DNA of 64,000 nt from Branchinecta lynchi (GCA_023053575.1 JAKZAP010000006.1:12905280-12969279); one strand, 5' to 3'; positions 35,100-47,600 are shown, counted from the stretch's first letter. Translations and numbers: made by a program. The notes: generated by a model from the sequence alone, not told the origin.

Positions 35100-35570
35100 T
35101 TTTCGGGACATCCTGAATTTATTTTTAAATTTATTTTCGAACAGCTAGTTTGCCTGGAATCCGACCGAAGCTAGGAATTTAACAGAAGTAAAGGTTATTG
35201 TATTCGAATGCATATCTGAGATTTATTTTTGCGCCTGAGGAGTGGTTCGTCCGGAATCCGGTCCAAACCGCAAGATTTCTTCAAGTAAAAGTTGTGTGTG
35301 AATTCAGTTAGGGTGTCGAAATACAGGTAAGAAAACACGCTGGATCAGGAGACTTTACTGGATTTTCCTGAGACACCGATTTTTATAAGAAATTTGGAAT
35401 TTCTTTTTTTATAATATCCTGGTCTAGTGACAATCGCTGCTTTGTTTTTTTGCTTGGTTGATACTGCCGACGGAATCTGGCGATAACCGGAAACTCGGGA
35501 GGCTTCGTGTTCTGCCGATCTTATCGCTTCGTTTTCCTACAATGTCAGTAGGGGCTTTATCCCCATACGT
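35100..35570 (-). repeat. GGATCCC-type monomers, degraded
   Basis: Two or three minus-oriented monomers ('agtttgcctggaatccgacc', 'gtggttcgtccggaatccgg'). No ends are preserved. Confidence 0.5.
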
Positions 35571-35754
35571 CTTTGATAAAGTGTCCAATTCTTTGTTTCG
35601 GTGGCGGTTAGCCTGAAGCGGCTAGCCCTTAACCAGAATGGTCAAATATGGCTGGAACAAACCTCATCTAGATTATCAGTCTGGCATATAATATGACAGT
35701 GCAAAAAGGATCAGCTGAATTTTATTATAGCTATATTTTTTATTTTATTTTGTT

Positions 35755-36300
35755 ATGGCACTTGTCATTCGGACAAGTGCCATACTGCGATCGCAATTTC
35801 TGTCAGTCCCTCGGTCTGAGTTTTGCTAGTTCGGACACTTCACATCAGCTAGGACTATGAAACTTGGCACGTGTCAAGGACCCGACCAGATTTACTTGGA
35901 AAAAGTCACTTCCCTGATCCGACCATCTGAGGGGGAATCCGGAAACTTGAGTTGTGTACAACTTTCTAACGGGCGATCGGAACTTGGTATCTGGAAAGAC
36001 CTAGTGTCTCAGACGACCCAGTTCATTTCCGGACCGGATATCTTGGGAAACACTCAGAGTAGAGGAATCGAGATGAAACTTGGTGGGAAGGACAAGCACA
36101 AGTCGTATATATATCGCTGACATAACCGGACCGGACCGGATGTGTCGTCTAAGACATGAGGTCTTTCCAAAGGCTGAGTTTCATTTAGATACGATCACCC
36201 GTAAATACCTCAATATTAGGACCCTCCCTCCACTTCCCTACGATGCTCAGATCGGGAAAGTGACTATTTCCAACTTAATCCCTCCACTCCCTTGATATTA
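35755..36300 (+). mobile_element. Helentron-like element, 5' part
   Basis: A perfect hairpin TATGGCACTTGTC-ATTCG-GACAAGTGCCATA opens the copy, followed by 'ctgcgatcgcaatttctgtc', then 'gctaggactatgaaacttgg' and 'gatccgaccatctgaggggg'. The 3' end is absent. Confidence 0.6.
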
Positions 36301-36829
36301 TTGAATGACTAACCGTATGACCAACGCTTTGCGACGTCAATGGTATTTCAAGTGTTTGCATTCGTACGTAATACGCGCCCACTGAAAGTAAACATGTTAA
36401 CATGCGAATGTAAATACTATTTGGCGCGATCATTATCTAATCGCTTCCTGCAAGAATGAGGACCAAACTGAAGAAAAAATCCGCTTGAATGACTGTAAGA
36501 GAACTCCAGAATGTAACAAGGATACTGTTTGTTATGCTCCCTTCTTCGTACCCTTGCTAACCATTCGTCATGTACAATTCGCCAGCGCTTCCGAAGGAAC
36601 GAAAAAGTCCCTCGTTGTTTCTGAAAGTTTCCAATTGCCTCATTATCGACAGTTGATAGTATACTCGTTTAGTAAAATAAATCCACAAACTGATGAGTAG
36701 AAAATCTGCTTCCAGAGCAATGGGAGTTTTGTGTGGAGGGGTATATCTGTTCAACTGAAAATTAAAATTAAAACTAAAAAACTATAATTAAAATAAAAGT
36801 CATAAAAGATTCAAGTTATTGTGTTTTTG
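36301..36829. other. No gene recognised
   Basis: Unassigned sequence with a low-complexity 'aattaaaattaaaactaaaa' run at about 36760-36800. Confidence 0.4.
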
Positions 36830-38020
36830 TGCCTTTTGAGGGTCTCACCCCCCACACCCAACCGGTTCAGGGGCAAAATGCCCATGAATAAAAGTTCAAA
36901 ACTTGACCAGAGCTGGACATAGGACGATGAAATTTCTTGTACTTGTCGATCGTAGGGCTTGCACCTCCCCCACCCACCCCGCTCACGGGTAACTGGGCCG
37001 AGATTGCCCAAGAGTAAAGTTAGTGACCCGTGACAGGAATCAACAGGCATCAAGATGAAACTTGGTAGACTTGTGAGCATTGGGGTCTCTTTTTGCTTTT
37101 TGAGGGTCCCGAACCCGACTCCACTTGGTTCAGTGGCAATGGGGCCCAGATTACCTATTTTTAGTGGAGTGTTCCTTGGATCAATCCACTATTGCGAGCG
37201 CTGTAGCAGCTTTCGGCTTTCGGTTTTCACCGCATTTTGTGGAGCTCATAACTCGTGAACCAGTGCAAGTATAAAGTTCAGACTTGGTACACTTGTGGGT
37301 ATTGGGACCTAGCTGCGGCTTTTTTGGCCCCCCCCCCAACCCGGTTCAGGGGCAAATGGGCCCAGATTGCCCAGTGAATAAAGTTCATAACTTGACCAGA
37401 ACTGGACATAGGACGATGAAATTCCTTGGACGTGTAGGTCCTAGGGCTGGAAAATTGCTTTTGAAGTTGCACCTCCCCCACCCACCCCGTTCATGGGCAA
37501 CTGGGCCCAGATTGCCCAGAAGTAAAGTTCGTTACCCTTGCCAGGAATCAACAGGTATCAAGTTGAAACTTGGTAGGATTGTGAGCATTGGGGTCTCTTT
37601 TTACTTTTTGCGGGTCCCAAACCCCACCCCCACTTGGTTCAGGGGCAATTGGGCCCAGATTGACAATAAATGGAGATAAGGCGATGAAATTCCTTTGTGC
37701 TTCTGGATCATAGGGGCCAGGGACAGTTGAACCACCCCAGACCCTCCCCTTTCATGGGCAAGTTGGCCCAAATTGCCCATGAAACAAGTTTTTGACCCGT
37801 GACTGGAATCAAACTGTAAGCTGGCATACTTGAGGGAAAGGGTGTAAATACGCATTTTGATGGGTACCGACCCCCCCCCCCCCCTCCCGTTCATGGGCAG
37901 CTGGGCCCAGATTCCCCATGAGTTAAGTTCGTCTATGACAGGTCTCAACTCCAGCTCTTGTATATTTGGGTAGATATATCTATGGATGAGGATTTGGTGT
38001 AACATCAACAAATAAGACAA
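36830..38020. repeat. Tandem units, 'gggcaactgggcccagattg' family
   Basis: At least four units of roughly 200 bp with 'ggttcaggggcaa', 'gggcccagattgccca', 'ggacataggacgatgaaatt' and 'cttggtaga.ttgtgagcat'. The 'ggacgatgaaa' box is shared with the Helentron-like family, so the two may be related. Further units lie at 38450-38600 and, in reverse, at about 61450-61530. Glycine-rich minus frames here are artefacts. Confidence 0.7.
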
Positions 38021-38837
38021 CGCGACATACTTTAATCTTTAATGAACAGTTGGAAACTGGACTGTTTTGTCATATGATCGACATATGCTGTTCTTAATGA
38101 AGTGTGACAAAGGGGGCATCAGGCTGCTACGAATTGGTTTATTGCACTTGTTATTACCTTGCTAATGGAAAGAGGTTTAAAGGGTGGGAGTGGCTGGCAG
38201 ACCATTCAGTGTTCGAACATATGCTATTCGTGCAAGATCTTCAACATTTCTTTGGATTTATACTGGCGGTTTGTTTATATTTAAAGCTTTTAAAGTGGGG
38301 TGATTACAAGCTTAGTTCAATACTTATTTGGTTATTGGGGAAGAGAAATGTCTTGGTTCTAAAGCAGTTTGTGTAAAAAATTTAATTAACATTTTACTTT
38401 TACACTCCACGTCTGAGCGCTTGCGCACTTGTTTAATGTTTTTCGACAATAGCTGGGGATAGGACGATGAAATTCCTTGAGCTTTTAGATCTTAGAGGAA
38501 TATGTTTGTGGAGCTGAATCACCCACCACGTTCATGGGCAACTGGGCCCAGATCTGCCATAACTCAATGTTCGTGAATGACAAGTCTCAAATTCAACTCT
38601 TGTATACTTGTGGATATATATGTATAGATGTCGATTGTGGTGTAAGAGCAACAAAGAAAACCACGCGACGTACTTAATGAGAAACTGGAAACGGTGGGGG
38701 GGGGGGGGGGTCACATGATTGAAGATATGGCGTTCTTAATGAAGTTGTGACGAAGGGGTTATTAGGCTGACACGGTTTGGTCTATTGCATTTGGTATTAC
38801 ACTGCTAGTTGAAAAGAGGCTTCAACGGTCGGACAGG
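38021..38837. repeat. Repeated spacer of the same family, first and second copy
   Basis: The phrase 'ggctgctacgaattggttta' (38130) recurs as 'ggctgacacggtttggtcta' (38766), as do 'gctaatggaaagaggtttaa' and 'gctagttgaaaagaggcttc'. The second copy is split by the solo LTR at 38838-39458. Confidence 0.6.
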
Positions 38838-39458
38838 TGTTACAGAGACATGTTTTTATCTCTTCTTTAGTTTCCCCCTTCATTCTTAGAATACACCTTT
38901 AGTATTCTTTTATTTATTTATTAATTAATATAATCATTATTTATAATTTCTGGAATTATCACCATCCACGAGAGAACAGCATTGATTTCATTTCGCCTCG
39001 AGCCCTGCACCGAGGTTATATAAGCTCCGGCATTTCATTCAGTGAAATTCAGTCAAGTTCAGTCCAAGCGAGTCGAAGCCAGTCGCTTTGAGTCGGATTA
39101 CCATTTTGTGAGCACCAAGTTCTTTGGAAATTAAGTATCACCATTTTGTATTTATGTATCGATAATATATAGGCCTAGGATTTCGAATAAAACCCAATGT
39201 GCATGCCGAATTATGGGCTGATGTGTTTTGGATAGGCTGGTCTAGGGCCTAGCAATGGTCTGGCAACCAACCACCGGTATTAGTTAGTTCAAGAGGTTTG
39301 GGTCGGAACTCGGATAAGATTGCGGATATGAACTGCGCGCCCGAGTCTTGCCGTATTTTGTGCTAGGCCTTAGCCTACTACTTGCCATTCCTGACTGATT
39401 CTGCGTGGTAGGCTAAAGGCTGAACAACTTACATTTACATTGCATCGTCAATATAACA
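38838..39458 (+). mobile_element. Solo LTR, ~621 bp
   Basis: It begins TGTTACAGAG and ends CAATATAACA (TGTTA..TAACA). Inside are a TATA box (TTATATAAG near 39015) and a poly(A) signal AATAAA near 39188, in the order of an LTR promoter and R/U5. It splits a repeat whose uninterrupted copy is at 38110-38370 (continuing at 39460 with 'ggctggctggcaagacattc'). The flanks read CAGG and TAGG, a possible imperfect 4-bp target duplication. No internal retroviral-type genes remain. Confidence 0.65.
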
Positions 39459-39830
39459 TAGGCTGGCTGGCAAGACATTCAGTAACGGAATTAGGAGCGT
39501 TCTTGCAAGACGCGGGATGATTTAAAATTTGGTTGGTTCAATATTTGTTTGGTTATTGGGGATGTAAAATGTCTTGGTTTCAACGCTATTCGAAAATAAG
39601 ATGTGATCAAGGTTTTACTGAAACACTCCACGTTTGAGCGCTTGTTCAATTTTAATTTTTGGTTTGAGAGGGGTAGACCTGTTCAATAGATCCTTGCTCG
39701 TTACGCGTCTACCTCTACGGTTTCGTTCCTCCTGACTTCATGCACACGTAGACGTGAAACCTGGCTTGTGCATTCTCACGCATTAGCCTTGATCTGTTAT
39801 TAAATAATCGTTTTTTGTACATTTTCGAAA
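39459..39830. repeat. Right half of the repeat split by the LTR
   Basis: It continues the 38110-38400 family ('gtttggttattggggatgta', 'atgtcttggtttcaa'). Confidence 0.55.
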
Positions 39831-40280
39831 GACAGTACAATAACTGGTAGATCTGAGAAAACCAAGTTGAGATATGGATTCAGCATGTGCGTTGACCCTT
39901 CTAAGTCATATCTATTTCGACGTAACCGATCGAAACTTCCTGCATTAATTCTTCCAATTTTTCGGTTTCGGCGCAATCCCTAAACTACTTGCCCGGCGAA
40001 AAATTATTTTCATATTCGTATTCAGCATGTCTTCTTACCCCTTATTCGACTATCTCATTAGCTGTTTAAAAATATTTGTTTGCCCCTTAAACTGAACCCC
40101 CTCTCCCACCCCTAAATGTAGTACATACCCCATCTACGAACTCGACCTTTCCACCCAAAAAATCTTCACAGCAAGTTTCATCAAATATTTCATTCCCTTC
40201 GAGAGTTATCGTGCTTACAGACCGACAACTTTTGTGATGTCATATAGGTATCCCTCTACTTATGTTTTGGGATCCCAAAA
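39831..40280 (+). repeat. GGATCCC-type element, right half
   Basis: Monomers with 'tattcagcatgtcttcttac', then 'ccccctctcccacccctaaa', 'cgagagttatcgtgcttaca' and the terminal 'tatgttttgggatcccaaaa'. The left end is missing. Confidence 0.65.
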
Positions 40281-40688
40281 AGCCAAGTTACACGCTAAAG
40301 GCCGCAGTGACAACCGTCCTTCAAGTTCCAAGCTGAATCTTTGAGTTTTCTGCCAGGTTTATCAATAAGTGAGAATGTGCCTCAAAAAGCTTAGTAAATT
40401 GGAGAAATGAGGGCAAACAGTGTGCTTCGACAGAGAAAAAAAAATCGCAGCTAAGGTCAAGAATGAATAATGATAAGAATTTCCGTCTTTCATCCCCTGA
40501 GCCGACCAACAATCAACAATCGTGTTCGCAACCGTAAACACTGATCAAATGCTAATTCATGACCCCCCCCCCAGGGGCTAATGTATCAAGCGCTGTAGGT
40601 AGATACGTGAGAATGCAGAATCCAGGCTTCACCTTTCAGACTCGGGCTGCCCTTCGCCAGCCCTTCTGTATTTTCATGATAATGACAG
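40281..40688. other. No gene recognised
   Basis: Unassigned; a C-run is at 40563-40571. Frames here are not supported. Confidence 0.4.
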
Positions 40689-41013
40689 TTAATGCTAATT
40701 GTCTTTCAATATCTCCTAGATGTCCCCTTCTTCTACCTTTGCCACCCAGTCACTGTGGGTCGGACAAAAAAGACATAGATCAGACGCAAGGCCGTATCCA
40801 GGGACCCCCCCCCCACCCGAAACATACAAAAATGACGGTTTGTATAGGCTTTTCCCTCTGATCTATGTGTTTTTTGTAGTTTTTGTCCGACCAGCAGGCA
40901 CCCCCCCCCCCCCCGAAATAAATTCCTGGGTACGGGCCTGATCAGAGGGTTAATGCTAATTGTCTTTCAATATCTCCTAGATGTCCCCTTTTTCTACCTT
41001 TGCTTCCCAGTCA
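40689..41013. repeat. Duplicated 60-bp segment around a MITE
   Basis: 'taatgctaattgtctttcaa' to 'tctacctttgc..cccagtca' occurs at 40689-40750 and again at 40951-41013, once before each of the two MITEs. Confidence 0.8.
40797..40940. mobile_element. hAT-like MITE, copy 1
   Basis: It begins CAAGGCCGTATCCAGGG and ends CCTGGGTACGGGCCTG, flanked by ATCAGACG and ATCAGAGG (8 bp, one mismatch), the target-duplication length of hAT transposons. C-runs at both inner sides and 'gaaataaattcctgg' are shared with copy 2. Confidence 0.8.
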
Positions 41014-41023
41014 CAGCTTTCAA

Positions 41024-41195
41024 CAAGGCCGTATCCAGGGTGGGTGGGTTAGGGGGTTGACCCCTCCCCCCCCCCGAAACACACAAAAATAGTCATTTTT
41101 ATAGGCTTTTCCTTCTGATCTATGTCTTTTTTTTCCGACCCGCAGGCAAGCCCCCCCCCCCCCCCCCCCGAAATAAATTCCTGGATACGGGCCTG
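41024..41195. mobile_element. hAT-like MITE, copy 2
   Basis: Same ends as copy 1 (CAAGGCCGTATCCAGGG and CCTGGATACGGGCCTG), flanked by GCTTTCAA and GCTGTCAA (8 bp, one mismatch). Confidence 0.8.
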
Positions 41196-41203
41196 GCTGT
41201 CAA

Positions 41204-42732
41204 CCACTTTCTCCTTTTCTCCTATACTCCATTAATTTGCATATTTACTGGATCTATCAAACGTGTTGGCTCCCGGATTCGTCAACCTTCGAGATCTCCG
41301 GAATCTGGATGTCCAGCCTCCCGGACTTCCAGACATTTTTGGACTGGCTTTACCTTCCATATCCGTAAAGACGAAAACGGCCATCTGGAATCCGGAAGAA
41401 AGATCTGGAGGACGAAGCCTGGCTTTTAAGTGACAAGGCGGGTCGGGAATTTCACAGTCGTTGCAAGGAAGCGTCACGAAAAGGGATAGACGGATGTCAT
41501 ACATAAGGTAGTACTTTAAGTTCATGGTAAAATGCAGCCACTCAAACATAACAGTCTTGCTTCTAAGACACTGGAAATGTAAACAAAAGCAAGACGTTAC
41601 ACAGAACATAATTTTACGGACAAGCACGACTAGGTACAATTCGTTTCCCAGTATTATAAAAATAATTTACTCTTTTATACTCATTTTCAAAATAAGAAAA
41701 ATAACAAAACCATTTAAATCATGATTCAATATTCAGATTTCTCTCGCCACAAAATGAAAACCGAAAAAAGCCAGTCGACGAGAGTCGGCCGTAGCAGAAT
41801 TTTAAATATCGTTGGGACGGATCGGATATATCGTACCAAGAACAAATAATCTGACAGAACGTCCGTCTCCCATCTCTGTTATCCCGACCATTGCGAGTCG
41901 AATATTTCCAAATACCATTTCCGATGCAAACGAACGTAAGTTAAGAGCTAAGCGGCACATTACCTTTCGTTCCCTCTACAAATAGCTATATCACTGTGAA
42001 GAAACCTTGAAAGTACAAGCCGATTGGTTCTTTGGACGCGCAGGGTCGTCGGGTCAGCGTACCTCCTGCGATTCCTCCGCTATGAGCAACGGCGAAGACG
42101 GAAGTAGACGGGTATCAACTCCTATAGTCGCTGCATGGGACCAAAGACAGAGGTTCTACAAGACTGTTGCGATTCTGCAGTTACAGTGGTATCTGAATAC
42201 TACGAATTTTCTGTCTTCTTTTTATACAATTTTTTTTTTTTTTATAATCTATTTTTAATTTTATTTAACACTACATGATCTCATCTATTTCCAATTCTAC
42301 ATCTAGTCTCTCCTTCACCTTTCTATCTGTATTATTCCTAATCCTACTCCATGCGATGTCTACTTTGAACATTGCTTCTTCTTCTTCCTGTTCTCTTTCT
42401 TTCTATGCGTAATAGCAGTATAGCGAAATCAGGTGTGCTGTGGTTCTATCGGCTTTCGTCGCTCGGTCTTTTATTATCCCGTTCAGGTGTATTTGCTTTT
42501 CGATTGTTGATGCGTCTTCGTGTTCTTCTAAAGACTTTAGACTGAGGTGCGAAAACGCAACTAGTATGTTTCACTTAAAAAGTTTCACGGTTTCTAACGA
42601 ATAAACCAGCTGACTTACTGACTTCACTGCTTCTAAATACTCAAATACTATCATTTTTGTTTTCATGAGAATGATCAAGTTGTGTTTTCCGTAGACCCAA
42701 TTCCATGTTTCACAATTTATAGCCGATTTATA
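41204..42732. other. No gene recognised; two open frames of note
   Basis: The minus frame 41232-41639 is 135 codons long but starts with TTG and has no recognisable motif. A GC-richer patch at 42010-42170 contains an ATG (42082) frame rich in charged residues, without a family match. A T-run lies at 42230-42243. Confidence 0.3.
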
Positions 42733-43081
42733 TTGTCAGAAGTTTCGTAACAGATAACACAAGGATGGGCAGTTTCAACAGAAAACACTTGGGATGTAAT
42801 CTGTTCGACAAACGCTATGTACGAATGGTATGAACAAGCATTGCCAGGAAGAGAAAAAAAACGCAAAAAAGCATCCGCTGTCTTTTCGTTTGTCGTTATC
42901 ATATCGGAAAAACAAATGCTTTTTCGGCGGTTTTTCGGCTCTTCCTGGCAATTCCTGTTATGTATGACATTTCATGCACAACGTTTGTCGCGACAACAGA
43001 TTAAATCCAAAGTGCTGTCTTTTGACTGTTGTCTGTTAACATCCTCGTTTGTCTGTTATGAAACTTCTGAAAGTGTCAATG
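42733..43081. mobile_element. Fold-back MITE, ~150-bp inverted arms
   Basis: The left arm 'ttgtcagaagtttcgtaaca' ... 'cattgccaggaagag' is inverted in the right arm 'ctcttcctggcaattcctgt' ... 'ttatgaaacttctgaa'. The centre has A-rich and T-rich halves that also pair. The two open frames on opposite strands are mirror products of the arms. Confidence 0.7.
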
Positions 43082-43084
43082 GAC

Positions 43085-44379
43085 CCAACAATGAAAAAAA
43101 TTGTTAATTTGAGACGGTCCTATTCCAATTCATGTAATAAACAAACTAAATAACTTCATTTATTACGAAAGAAGTAACAAAACTGAGACAGGACTAGAGA
43201 ATCGCCTAGAAAAAGAAAAGCCAAGGAAGCTATTCATCCGTCTCTGCAGTTTCCTAAGAAATTCGCACAGAAACATCATTTGCTTACTGGCTAGACTCGT
43301 AAAGAGGATCTAAACAGGAAAAAAATAAATCTGACAACAATATCACCACACACCCGCACTACCTAATTCTCAATATTCCAGTCGAGGGCCACAAGCGGTT
43401 TAGTTCCAATTAGTCCCCCAAGAGGCAAGACCATCATCAGCGTTTAACGTAGGCTATGCTAACGTACACTATTCTCCTTCGGCAGCAAAAAGCTGTAACC
43501 TTTTGGTTGTTGAATTGGCTCTTCGTATTTTATTTTACTTTTTATTAAACAGAACTTGAACTCTCAACGCAAATTTTGAAATCTGTTATGTCACGGATCT
43601 ATTTTACTACTTCTTTCTGAAAAACCATGCTGGTGAGATATAAGGGGTGGAGGGGGCGGAACTAATTCACATGAGGCGCTGAATTCGTAACAAGGCAAAT
43701 GGACCAACATATACGTCGGCCACAAACAAAGGAAAAAGGAAAAAAACCGGGGAGTCACCAACCGGATTTAAAAATAGACCTGCTTCCGAACCCAAAGAAA
43801 GCAACATCAGAACCCTAGTTTAAGAGATCCAGTGGCTTACTTATTTTATGGCTTACGAACGAACATTATTTAAGCTCTGGCACATTCATTTGCTTCATAC
43901 GGAAAAAGAGTTTCTTTAAACTTCGTGATGGAAGTACCGGAATTCGGCCAGGAAACCTGATCGTCTGTCCATGGCATTAGACTAAAGAATAGAATGCGCT
44001 ATCTGCGTCATAAATATTTGACACGGAAAGATTAGAGGAGCGAATCTGGAGGAGTTCTCACAGATGTCTCTACTAACAAGGACGGACCACGGCTGAAAGT
44101 GATTAATAAATTAATGATAACAGTAAATAATATAATGCCTCTCACGAAAGCAAAGTAGACAACCGGCATTTCCTACACTAAAAGTATACGGATAAGCAGG
44201 TCTTGAAAATAGGAATTATTCTGATGACGAGGCAGGCCCATCGTTGTTCAAATACCCTCCCCAATTTTGGAAACTGTACCGCTTAAGCCTATAAATAGGG
44301 AAATATCTCGGATCAGGAAAAACGGTGACGACATGTCTCCTTAGCACGATGGACACATTTTAGGACAAGGACACATTTA
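43085..44379. other. PRXL2B downstream / 3' UTR region
   Basis: Downstream of the PRXL2B stop codon on the minus strand. AATAAA poly(A) signals on the minus strand occur near 43540 and 43156, but which one is used cannot be told. No other gene is seen. Confidence 0.35.
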
Positions 44380-44444
44380 GTCTTTCCTTTCATGTTGGCC
44401 GGAGCCGAGCCGTTGGTACTCCTACAACTCACCGAAGTTCAGAC
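44380..44444 (-). promoter_or_regulatory. Candidate SECIS element in the PRXL2B 3' UTR
   Basis: About 70 nt after the stop codon, the minus strand can fold as follows: GTCT(GAAC)TTC pairs with GAAAGAC as the lower helix. Then GTGA faces TGA as a possible K-turn quartet. GTTG..GGAG pairs with CTCC..CAAC as the upper helix. An AA (in ACCAAC) lies in the apical loop, 14 nt after GTGA. This is the layout of a eukaryotic selenocysteine insertion element, although the 5' core is GUGA rather than the usual AUGA and the upper helix has an internal loop. It is the best candidate I could find by eye. Confidence 0.4.
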
Positions 44445-44515
44445 ACATAAAATAAAAGGAAACAGCACAACCCAGCACACTGTCTAGCGAATTATCACAA
44501 TCATCAGGTCGACAA

Positions 44516-44632
44516 TTAGTTACCATCATTAGCGCCTTTCTTTGCGGGCATGGAGCACACATCAGTGCACACCACCTCAACTTTCTCTGTTTCAACGTGT
44601 GCTGGTTTCACGTCGGATGCGAGGCCCAGAAC
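44516..44632 (-). CDS. PRXL2B: PRXL2B exon 5 (C-terminus)
   Basis: It follows a CTTTTCTTAG acceptor in phase 0 and encodes VLGLASDVKP.. to the TAA stop at 44516-44518. The VLG continues the ILE|VLG junction seen in vertebrate PRXL2B. The tail has a VVCTDVCSMP segment with two further cysteines and ends in lysine-rich sequence. Confidence 0.88.
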   Translation of the reverse strand, partial: VLGLASDVKPAHVETEKVEVVCTDVCSMPAKKGANDGN

Positions 44633-47600
44633 CTAAGAAAAGTCGATGATAACACAGGATCGGAGATCGATTCTCTTGTCCACTACTACCCAACCATACC
44701 CGCAGGGAGCAGTCTTAAAAATCATGAACCATTGCCCTAAAGAGTATTTTTTTTCTTTGGTCCTGTCCTTCGTGTCTGCCAACGCTAACAGCCGTTAGAC
44801 TGATTCTTGTAGTATCTGTGTTCAGCACTTGAGACCCGCTTATCAGTTCTGCGCAACTGATTGGTCAGCTATGAATTTGATTTTTCCTGTGTATCACCTG
44901 TATACTAATGTATGTACTGTAACTTGTGCTTTAGGTAAAGAAGCAACAGCGACTCACTTGAAGATTGTCCGTACTAGGCTCGAAACCGGAGACTGGCGAC
45001 ATAGCGAGGATCTCCACGAGGATCGCCCCAATGGAAGTAACTCTGCTCTCTCGAGTAGATACGGTAATGCATAACGGGGCGAAGTTTTTCGTGACAATCG
45101 AAGGTGACACTGACAACCAAGGACGTGATCATGCAACTAGTAATCATCCAGCTTAGATTCTGTCACACGGATGTAAATCTAGTTTACCTCGTTTGTTTAT
45201 TTTAAAATTACCGGACCGGCCGCTGTGAAGGCGAATGCGAATTCGCGTTTGCATGGGCGAATCCGCCGCACCAAGCGAAAAGTTTCTTTAAACCCACCAT
45301 GATTTATTCCCAGCCGCGAAGCAAAGGCCCTTAGCTTTAAGGGGCTATCTCACCTATTCTTGGATTAGTTGCGTATTTGCCTACTCGTAACAAGTGCCAT
45401 ATGAGCTCGTAGCTCTTGTTCTTTTGGATGACTTCGAAAAGCGCAATTTCGGCTAGTCGTTTTTGCAGAGCAACCGTATTTCAGATACCACGGTTACTGC
45501 AAAACGACTAAATCCAGTTACCCTTGGTAACAGATACCATGGTATCTGCAAAAACACAATTATTGGTACCTGAACATCCCGGCTCTAGAGTTTCCGCGCA
45601 AAGTAGCTACTTGTGACTGGGCTCTTAATTGCCTATCCGTAGGCTCTTTCCCTACGAACGAAGCAACACCCTTGGCGATGCTCCCGCTAGGTCTGAGAGA
45701 GACTAACCACGCTACAGGTCACATTGCACGGCAGTTTTTTTTTGTTTTGCCGATGCAACATAGTTACAAGCACGACTATCAGTAACACAAACGCAAGTGC
45801 AAGATAAGACTTCTACCCGGCTAAAGTCAGGCTCCTGATAGTTAATGTACCCTTTAATCGATTGCTGTGTCATGGGATATTAGCTGCAATAAGCGTACTG
45901 CAATCTTGAGATGGGTTCTCTAAATATGGAAAGCCTACTGTATTTGGTAAAAACAGTCGTTTTTTTTCGAAACAGTCGACTTTTGACGAGTAATGACGAG
46001 TAACTTTTCCTCCTATTAAGACTTGAGCCACTCCATGTCCGCCGGGAAAACTTAATTTTACGTTTTGGCCGATCAATCCTTGCCAGTGAAAAACACAGAG
46101 ATATTCTGCCCGATCTAGCACCGGTGACAGGACGGACACGGCATCAAAATCTCCTTGTGCCAGTTAAATGTCGCACAAACCGGTATTCAAATTCCTTTGT
46201 ACCATATTCCACTGAGAAGATCAACAAAAAACAAGTGAATTCTAAGTGATTTATTTTCTTTTATGTAATAATTGTATATATTCAAGTATTTTACTCAATT
46301 ATTGAAGTATTTAAATGTAATGGTCGACGTATTTAGAGCCATGTCGGCGCTACGAGTTGGATCAATAAACATATCTATCTATCTATTTTTCTTCAAAGCT
46401 GTCGGTTTTTCGATTTTTTCTTAAAAACGGTCAGTTTTTCTTAAAATCAGTAGGTTTTTGGTCAAAACGTCCTTTTTTTCGCAAAAAAAAAGTCGTTAAA
46501 ATTACCAGTCAGTCGGTAAATTCCTTGTAATATGGTTGTCTTTCAGTTCCCATTATCATCCTAAGAAGCAGCTTACCTCTAGAATTTTTGAGTTTTCGAC
46601 ATGATCAGCAGGGTTTTCCTGCTTGTAGTTGAATAGCACCTTTCCACCTTTCTCAACGATCAACATCCCACCATTTTGAAGGCCGTCTCCTTTCATATCT
46701 CCACCAACTCCTTCCGCGCGGCTCTGTAAACAGAAAACCCTCCAATGAAGTCGACTATTTTATACCTAGGATGTAAATGTCTAAAAATCTAGGATGTAAT
46801 TCCGGACAAAATCTAGAACTATGAGGAAGAAGCTACAATCTCAAGTTCTAAAACACAGTTCCAATTCCCGTTTCTAGGACCAAAAGTAATGCCATCAAAC
46901 TGTAAACAAAAAAAAATCTTTCAGTATTTACTATGGGCTTGTCTCCAAAAAAATAATCTTATCTTTAATTCAGATTAATCTTATCTCAGCAGACCTAAGA
47001 TTAATCCCAGTAGCAAATACTGCAGTTAACTTTAATCCGTACTCGGAGAAACTTTTTACAGTGCGCGGTTTGCGTGGAGGATAAAATTTTCTCGGACGGA
47101 TTTTTTCTTTCATCGGTCCCGGCAGTGAAAAGACCCATCGTAGGTATAAGGGCAATCCAACCTACTTCATCGCGCCATCAATTCTTAAAGTTTAACCAAA
47201 ATGCCAGGTTATTTTTTTAATACGCTGAACTACTTTGACTCTCTTAAGTGATTTTTCAGTATTGCCACAATAGGCTCTAGTCGGGACTTTGTGAATACGG
47301 ATGGCCTCCCGACAAAACCGGTTCCAGAGCTGAACTATTAAGTTTAAACAAGAGATCAAACGTGGTTTTTTGGCCTCCCCTTTGATCGAGGTCGAATTTC
47401 ATGGCAAAGGAATCAAATATCACTTTGTAGGTAGACATCAGAAGATGTTACCCGTTGCAAATATAATCCGTACAATCTTGCATTTTTAGTATTCATTTCA
47501 TTAAAATATATATTTTCTTGGAAGCGTTTGCCGTTGTAGCTGCTAAATATTTAAGGATAAGCACATAGAGATACCACAAATACGAAAGAGATCTCAGTAT

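Noticed and set aside
42817..43107. Protein gene in the fold-back element
   Set aside because: Both the plus and minus frames are mirror images from the inverted arms.
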